Positions 56,926 to 64,000 of a DNA stretch of 64,000 bases are shown piece after piece. The stretch's first letter is position 1. Each line of letters begins with the position of its first letter. The notes beneath the pieces were generated by a model. It did not search any database and was not told where the DNA came from. It was given only the letters and a program-made list of their open reading frames with translations. The translations under genes were made by a program, and so were the position numbers. The stretch comes from Mytilus trossulus (lineage: Eukaryota; Mollusca; Bivalvia; Mytilida; Mytilidae): contig NC_086374.1 in assembly GCF_036588685.1 (NCBI RefSeq), positions 30,930,886 to 30,994,885 on the forward strand. The letters are read 5' to 3'.

Positions 56926-57494
56926 ACATCTGTAAGAACAGGTAAATGTAACTTGTTACGAAAAGATGTAGGTATTAATTTAGAAACAAGTGATTTTATT
57001 TTCTTCTTAGTAAATACTTATGTTTAAAGAAATTGCATATCATGGGAATGCAGGAGAGAACAAGTATCTTAATCTAACCTTATAGACGCTTTTAAAAAAC
57101 TATAAGCTTAGTTATATCTATGAGTATTTGTGCAGTTTCGGATATTAACAAAATGAAACAATACACACTTGCTGCTAAATTTAACCAAATTTCATGTACT
57201 GTTATCATTTATAAACATTGGCTGTTTTGTTCAAAATGTATTTAAGCTAATATTTTAGTAATAATGCTAGTCCAAATTTCAAAACAGACAAACTCTGGAA
57301 AGACTGAATTAATAATGGCGAAAATCAACATAATTTGTTTTATGTTTATCTTACTAAGTTGAGTCGGAAATGTAAACAATCGTCACCCGCCACGTTATCG
57401 CAAAAGAAATTATCACAGCAAAAAGAAGAATATACAGTTGATACACTGGCTTACTGTAATGATTAACTTATTTGTGTTCTCAGTTAATAGTTTT

Positions 57495-57645
57495 CTATAT
57501 AAAAAAGAAGATGTGGTATGATTGCCAATGAGACAACTATCCACAAAAGACCAAAATGACACAGACATTAACAACTATAGGTCACCGTACGGCCTTCAAC
57601 AATGAGCAAAGCCCATCCCGCATAGTCAGCTATAAAAGGCCCCGA
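57495..57645 (+). repeat. Dispersed repeat family A, 5' part
   Basis: Very well preserved: 'gatgtggtatgattgccaat', 'ggtcaccgtacggccttcaa', 'gctataaaaggccccgat'. It stops abruptly at about 57645. Confidence 0.9.
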
Positions 57646-58094
57646 TGTTTTGTGTTTCTATGTTGTGTTTTGTTGACGGTTTTTAGTCTCTTGGTCTTTT
57701 TTCGATTTTGCTATATCTTCGGCTTATATCAATATGTTATCGGTTGCCTCTCTTATGTTACTTATCTCTTTTAGAGATAAGTATTTGTTGAAAAAAACGT
57801 TGACAACTTCTTTTATTTTACAGAAAATTTCAAGAAAAAGAAACAGAATACTTAAAAGAATCGATTTCCTAAATGTGATTGATAAACAGGAATGCGTTGA
57901 ATTTGTTATTTCACATCAAATATATATATATGTAATTTGGAAAATTAATTAGTCTAAGATATCTAATACATTTTGTTAAATATTGGTACTTGATTATAAA
58001 AATACAAGTTATTATCAAAAATATCAGGCTTATATTATTATGTACGTCAGCCACGAGTTTCCTTTACAAAAGTTTTATTATTGGTGCTGGAATC

Positions 58095-58215
58095 GAATAG
58101 GATTAGTTTTTACAAGGCCAAATAAAGTACGAAGTCAAAGAGGATTTAATAATTAATTGCCTAATATAGCTCAGTAATTTATTCAAGGGGTAGAAAATCC
58201 TAAGTATTTGCATTA
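58095..58215 (-). repeat. Dispersed repeat family C, degraded scrap
   Basis: 'ggccaaataaagtacgaagt' and 'gtagaaaatcctaagtattt' parallel the reverse copy at 15300-15375. Confidence 0.4.
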
Positions 58216-60699
58216 TTTAGCTCATTTAATTTAAAGTGCTAGGAGAATATAAATTGAAATCTAAACAAACTTGAGTGCGTTAATGAAAAAGGAGTGTTGA
58301 TGGATGTCATTAAGACGATACTAGCTTACCGATGTTCTAATGGCGTTATTCTTATATAAAGAGACAAATTAAGGTGCCAAACAAAAACTGCGTGCATCGC
58401 ATGAACTCCAAAAGTTTCGAGACCAGTGTGTGAAGTCATTAAACTTTGCTCAGTGCTCGGAGCACAAAAATCATGTTCGAGGCATAAAGTCCAGTATTTT
58501 GATTGGTCGATTTTGGAGTATGAGTACAATAAACTCGAAAGTTTTACGACTACAAAGCCTGGTGCGTTTATAGGGTATATGTCTTTTGTTAACACAAATC
58601 ACCCACCATGCGAAGTAATACAAGTAAGTAAAAATGTCAACTTGCTAATAGGGTATATTCGGGTAACAACATATTAGACGACTTTACTGGTAGGTAAATA
58701 CCTACGACAGCGAAAACATGTCGCTAGTGAGTTGAAGCACCGACACTTCGTATCAGGCAATCACTACGTCTGTTAATGAAAACCGCATACATTTTGTGAT
58801 TTATAAATATGCTCCAGTGTAACGCATAAACGAATATATGTATAGGCCGTACGATGGAGTGGAGGCTGTCCTACTGAGGAGTAATGGAAAGTCGATTATT
58901 GAAAAAATTGAAAACATCAGGTTTGTCACATATTCTAGTTTGAAGTCGTTCATCTTTGCCAATAACGCGGACACAATCAAGATATAAAACAGACCTCCTT
59001 CTTTCAGTATTACTCTTCATCATAATCCTTTCATTGAATAAAAGATTTTACTGACTTTTGGAGGTCGGGAAGAACAAAACAGGAACTTTTTGGCTAACAA
59101 TTATAAAACATTCGAGTATGATTACAGAAATCAACTAAAGTTACTACTGGATTTGTTGTTTCGAGCACATTTTGTACTTCAAGCACTGAGTCAATATTAT
59201 GATTAGAATTTATGATCTGTAAAGCAGACACAATTAACATATCAACCTATTTCAATGTCATATATTTTTTTGATTATCGAAAACAAAATATCTAAAATTG
59301 TAATCAAATATCCTTACGTGTTAATTTGATGCCTGGTTTCTTTAAGGTTATATTTATACTACAAGTATCCAAATATTTTTTTTTAAAGTTACTGTCATGC
59401 GTATGAACTATTGCATGTGGAATGTACAGTGATTTCATCCTGCAAGGTCCAAATGTGTTTTTCTACACATTTGCTGTCCACTGTGTTTGAGAACATGACA
59501 TACGCAGGAAAATTTCCTATCAACAGTGACTAATGAAAATTAGCTCAACATTTACAATTAACCCAGACCGAAAATATTCTATAAATAGTGTTTAACAAAT
59601 TATACCGAAGACCTCATCATCACACTTAATACGGCAGCTGTTTTCGTAACCTTATCAAATGAAGAAAGCGAACCAAATAATATATGACAGATGTAATTGT
59701 AAGAACATCTGTTGACATTTACGTACACGAAATGATTATAAAGTACATCTGATTTTCTTCAATATCAATATTATTATAATTCAAACTGTTGTCTTAACGA
59801 TGACCTAAAGACACCTATATCGACCTCTCAGACAAAGCATATATTTCTGTTACTCAACATACAATAAATCTTTTAATACGAAATTACTTTCTTAAAAGAT
59901 CAAAATCATGAATTCCTTCAGAAACTCTCAACTACGTTTCCTAAGCCATTGCCAGTTTTTACGAGAAGCGAAGGGGAGACAAATAAAAAGTCATTGGCAC
60001 TTTCAAAGAAAATCACTATTAGACATTAAATAAAATTGCTTTTTTTCGCAGCATTATCACTAAACATAAATTTTCGGCAAGCTGAAATATTAAAGATTGT
60101 GTACAAAAAACACAATCGGATGTCTCCGCTTAATAATTGCAGGATTTCAAAACATGGAAGGAGACGACCATTTTAAAGTATTTATTGGGGAGGAGAATTT
60201 GAGAATAAATACCAAAGACTCGAAAAAATTGAGAAAAAAACAATGTTGTTCCTATAATTGATTATTCTGTCCAACGAAATGCAGGAAATGAAAGTGTGGC
60301 CTAGCAATTTAAGCTAAATTAAATTATAAACATTTCATCCCCACCCTCAGACAATTTGATAGACTTCCCTTTTCCGGAATTTTTATATCTGCAGCCAGTT
60401 GAATAAATATCTACGTATTTCTAAATTACTCGGAGCATCGTCGAGGGACTGGTTTTGGAAGTTCATCAACAACACTGGGGTTGTGGGTTATAAACCGTCT
60501 CGTTCAAATACGTTTGTGGCTGATCTTTGATTAAGTAGGATTGATAGTTTTTCTCCCGAATGATAGTAAATCCCAACTTCACCTACCAATAAAACTAGCC
60601 GCTAGTATATTGGCAAACATTTCTTTAATAAGCGTTAAACACTTAATATGTATGCAACGTGTAAATTTCATCTCATTAATCAAACTATTTTGTATTTTG

Positions 60700-61736
60700 T
60701 TATGGGAGATTTTACTATTCTTTCTACAGTTAAAGATGGGCTGCAAAAATATTGTGAGGAGATATATTCTTCCAGTGGTGTTAACCAGATGTGGATTCTC
60801 AAAAATTCGAAAGATCTACTGCTTAACCTTCGATCACAATCTTTGCAATTTTGCAGCAACATAAAAACTTTTGATTTTTCTACGCTATACACTACTATTC
60901 CCCATGCTCAGTTGAAAGATCGACTTCACCATCTCATAAAACAGAGCTTTTTCTATAAAAATGGGAATCGTAGATACAAATTTCTTGTTTTGGGATACAA
61001 TAATTCATATTTTGTAAAGAATCACACTGAATCTTCCAGAAAATATACTGAAGATGATATTATTAAAATGCTGGACTTTTTGATCGACAATATATTTGTT
61101 GAGTTTGGAGGATTTATATTTCAACAGACAGTCGGTATTCCAATGGGTACTAATTGTGCACCCCTGCTGGCTGATTTGTTTTTGTATTCGTATGAAGCAG
61201 AATTTATTCAGAACCTTCTAAAAGACAAAAAGAAAAAGCACATCTTTAATTTTACTTTCCGATATATTGATGATGTTTTATCATTGAACAACCCATACTT
61301 CAGCCAATACTTACATCTCATATATCCTAGTGAACTTTAAATTAAGGATACTACTGATACTAGAAGGACTGCTTCACACCTTGATCTTTTCCTAAATATT
61401 GACGTAGATGGACGACTTCACACGAAAATCTATGATAAAAGGGACGATTTCAACTTCCCAATTATCAATTTCCCATTTCTTAGCAGTAACATACCCTCTG
61501 CCCCTTCGTATGGTGTTTACATATCACAATTGATACGTTATTCACGTGCTTGTTCACACTATACGGACTTCATATACAGGAGTGTGCTCCTTACGCAGAA
61601 ACTGCTCCAACAAAGTTATGAGGAGGACAGATTAAAATTGACACTCCGTAAATTTTATGGACACCATCACGAATTGGTGGATCCATATGATGTCTCTTTA
61701 ACCAAACTAGCTAAGGACATTTTTACCACATGGTAG
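60700..61736 (+). pseudogene. Penelope-like reverse transcriptase, 5'-truncated, one nonsense codon
   Basis: The family-like sequence starts near 60706 (TILSTVKDGLQKYC) and runs in a single frame to TAG at 61734-61736. Motifs in order are: MWILKNSK (60790), FSTLYTTIPH (60877), NIFVEFGGF (61087), GIPMGTNCAPLLADLF (61134-61181), FRYIDDVLS (61258-61284, catalytic Asp pair), then LSSNIPSAPSYG and LIRYSRACSHYTDF (61482-61573). The only break is the TAA at 61338-61340, where relatives keep a sense codon; the next 132 codons stay open in the same frame. The upstream PKLHK part seen in the 20235 copy is missing here. No GIY-YIG endonuclease domain was found. The family assignment is my best judgement. 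Confidence 0.85.
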
Positions 61737-62000
61737 ATTGTGGTTTGTCATTATGTCGTCTTATCTTTTAATTACCAAATGTGACTTATTCCCGATTGTG
61801 ACTGTTTTGCTGAATGTGAATTCGTATTACTATAAGACGTGTTTCTGCACTTGTTTATCCCAAATTCATGTATTTAGTTTATATGTTTAATGTTATATTT
61901 GTAATTCTCATCTTCTCATTTTGTCAAATGTGTTGACGTCTTTTTATTATATTTAGGTGTTACGGATAGAAAAATTAATCACCGCCTTTATTAATTATAT
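61737..62000 (+). mobile_element. 3' tail of the Penelope-like element
   Basis: Untranslated region with 'accaaatgtgacttattccc', 'gtattactataagacgtg' and 'ttatcccaaattcatgtatt'. Parts recur at 63190-63365, which is a second tail copy. I recall this tail from many mussel genomic clones. Confidence 0.6.
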
Positions 62001-62363
62001 TTAATTTTGTACGATTAATTACGTTTGAAGTTGGATTCATAACAAACTGGATATATATATATATTACAGTTAATTGCTATTAATAAGTATTGCAATATGC
62101 ATTTTGTTTTAATGAATTATCAGTATTTAGTTCTAATATAATCTTAAAGCAATCCTAATTCTAGCTCACTTTTAAATTATAGTTTTTCATAGTTATCAAA
62201 AGTACCAGGATTCATGTGTGACGTCATGCTGTTTCTAAATTTCATAAATTCAAATGTAGCATAACGTTTGCCTTTTCGCCATCGTATGTGACGTCATTTT
62301 TTTAATTGCATTGACGCCTGGACTGATTCTGGTGTGTCTATGCTGTATTGAACTTGGCATCAT

Positions 62364-62854
62364 GAATTCGGGTTTAGTTTTCTGTAATAAGTTAATACTT
62401 CAGTTTCATTATGAATATATCTTTCACATTCATTTGTTAAAATTTACTGTTTGCAATAGCATGAATCGTTCTATATAATAGTGTTCTTATCCCGGGCATA
62501 AAAACAATGCCGTATTTAGCAAAACCTTTTCAACTTTTGAACTTCAGTGCTGTACAACTTTGTACTTTTTTCACTTTCGATCTTGTATATCTGGGCGTTA
62601 TGTATTCGGGTTTAGTTTTCTGTAATTAGTTTTCTGTAGTTAGTTAATACTTCAGTTTCATTATGTATATCTCTTTCATATTCATTTATTAAAATTTACT
62701 GTTTGCAATAGCGTGAATTGTTCTATATAATATGAATGTTCTTATCCTGGGCATACAAACAATGCCGTATTTGGCAAAACCTTTTCAACTTTTGATCTTC
62801 AGTGCTGTACAATTTTGTATTTTTTTCACTTTCGATCTTTTATATCTGGGCGTC
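62364..62854 (+). repeat. Two-copy tandem duplication of about 240 bp
   Basis: 62364-62600 and 62602-62854 share 'attcgggtttagttttctgt', 'gttaatacttcagtttcatt', 'aaaatttactgtttgcaata', 'aacaatgccgtattt', 'aaaaccttttcaacttttga', 'gtgctgtacaa' and 'ttttttcactttcgatctt'. The second copy has an 18-bp internal insertion ('ttagttttctgtagttag'). The shared inner part belongs to family C. Confidence 0.9.
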
Positions 62855-63189
62855 ACTGGTGAGTCTCGTGTGGACTAGACGCGTTTTTAGCGTATTGAAT
62901 TTTAAACCTGATGCTTTTTGTTATCTATTAATCATGCTTTTCTTTGTCTAATATGTTCTCCTTTTTATTTGTATTGTAGTCCTGTAATATTTTGTTTTCA
63001 TTTCAATGTTATATTTAACTGTGCCATTAAAGTGCGAGGTTTGGCATGCCATAAAACCAGGTTTAACCCACCACTTTTATTCCCCTTTAAAAGTGTCCTG
63101 TACCAAGTCAGGAAGATGGCCATTGTTATAATATTGTTCGTTTCTGTGTGTGTGTTACATTTTAACGTTGAGTCGTTTGTGTTTTCTCT

Positions 63190-63365
63190 TATTTTTGAGA
63201 TAAGACGTGGCACGGTGCTTGTCTATCCCAAATTCATATATTTGGTTTTGATGTTATATTTGTTATTCTCGTGGTGTTTTGTCTGTTGCTTGGTCCGTTT
63301 CTGTGTGCTGTTGCGTTTCGGTGTTGTGTCGTTGTTCTCCTCTTATATTTAATACGTTTCCCTCC
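63190..63365 (+). mobile_element. Second Penelope-like 3' tail copy
   Basis: Contains 'agataagacgtggcacggtg', 'ctatcccaaattcatatatt', 'ttgatgttatatttgttatt' and 'cctcttatatttaatacgtt'. The 144-codon frame across 62918-63352 is hydrophobic low-complexity sequence from this repeat, not a gene. Confidence 0.6.
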
Positions 63366-64000
63366 GTGAATCCAAAAAATTAGGTCAACGACATTTAACA
63401 TAAACCAGATGCAATAAATGGCCTTCAAGACACCCATTTATTATTATGGGTTTATAAATCGTCTCTACTTTGTATTCCTTACATGTCAAGATTAATCAAA
63501 GAAGTTCAACCTATCATTTTTTCAACCATCAAATAAGGGTTTATGTTTAACTTTCAGCCTATCTGACACACAAGTTATGAAATATAATTTTTAATATGAT
63601 TTGCATATTACCTTCCATGCCGTTATACATTGTTTTTATTTGATAATTTAAAATTTTATAAATAACTTTAAGATTTGCGAAAAGTTTCTGAATGTCAACA
63701 TCTGAACAAATATCTTTTTTAAACCTCCGATCAATAAATGACAAGTATTATTTTTATTTTATTCATTTTATAACTTGTTTACATACCTATGTCCTTGAAA
63801 TCTACATGTTTTTGAATATGTGTTTTTAATCACGTACATTTTTTCAACATGTTAAAATTTGTGACAATCCTTTTTGTAATGGATATTTGTATAAACATCA
63901 TAAATATTTCGAATGTACATTGTAGTATACGAATTTTGAGATTTTAAACTACTCACTTTTCAATTATAAAAAAACTGTTGAAACCAAATTGACAACAAAT
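63366..64000. other. AT-rich DNA, nothing identified
   Basis: No exon, repeat signature or element end recognised. Confidence 0.5.

Larger units (their letters stand above)
56926..60699. other. Downstream DNA without a supported gene
   Basis: Includes the 3' end of the Tg1 gene, a family A piece at 57495-57645 and a reverse family C scrap at about 58095-58215. Short frames at 57556-57952 and 58326-58677 have no motif. The remainder is AT-rich with no clear structure. Confidence 0.5.

Noticed and set aside
59395..59515. Possible microRNA-like hairpin around 'caaatgtgt...acacatttg'
   Set aside because: Only the inner 9 bp pair perfectly; outside that the arms have many mismatches and uneven loops, and there is no conservation evidence.
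62918..63352. 144-codon hydrophobic frame resembling a membrane protein
   Set aside because: T-rich repeat sequence (retroelement tail) translated into Leu, Phe and Val runs; part of it recurs as a non-coding tail at 61737-62000.

Overview
This window is animal genomic DNA, most likely from a bivalve mollusc and probably a mussel (Mytilus or a close relative). The evidence is very AT-rich DNA, genes split by GT-AG introns, no operons, and many copies of dispersed repeats I recognise from memory as mussel-type repeats. The species call is an inference, because no search was run.

I can support four host genes. (1) A class A GPCR of about 310 residues with an intronless coding region, minus strand, 13.0-14.0 kb. 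(2) A complete five-exon cytosolic sulfotransferase, minus strand, 31.5-38.8 kb. Its spliced product is 295 aa, with PAPS-binding and catalytic residues at the same numbers as in vertebrate SULT1 enzymes. (3) A small secreted cysteine-rich protein with an IGFBP N-domain-like CGCCxxC core, plus strand, 45.4-54.4 kb, with an 8 kb first intron. (4) A secreted protein with two thyroglobulin type-1 domains, plus strand, 54.5-56.9 kb, starting about 100 bp after the stop of gene 3. None of the spliced genes is visible as one open frame; I built them from splice sites, codon phases and domain motifs. Genes 3 and 4 are the most interesting pair. Vertebrate IGFBPs consist of an IGFBP-N domain plus a Tg1 domain, and here these modules lie side by side with matching phase-1 introns, so an in-frame fusion transcript is possible.

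Most of the remainder is mobile or repetitive DNA. From left to right: a 5'-truncated non-LTR retrotransposon with an intact RT frame (7.5-9.9 kb); a decayed tandem array of roughly 2 kb units (16.1-25.1 kb) with a nested 67-bp minisatellite and a dead RT copy; several TIR elements with identifiable target-site duplications (18.65-19.35, 29.49-30.31, 42.10-42.27 kb); an internally deleted PIF/Harbinger transposon (40.0-41.2 kb); an inverted duplication around a dispersed repeat (43.8-44.7 kb); two facing arrays of a 21-bp minisatellite (47.5-48.3 kb); a non-autonomous LTR element coding only a zinc-knuckle/coiled-coil protein (50.0-52.4 kb); and a Penelope-like RT copy broken by one nonsense codon (60.7-61.7 kb). 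The last three elements before 54 kb lie within intron 1 of gene 3.

The stretches 1-2.5, 2.9-6.0, 25.1-28.6, 56.9-60.7 and 63.4-64 kb hold no gene I can support. Two open frames, at 1.2-1.5 kb and 26.0-26.5 kb, are listed only as weak hypothetical candidates.
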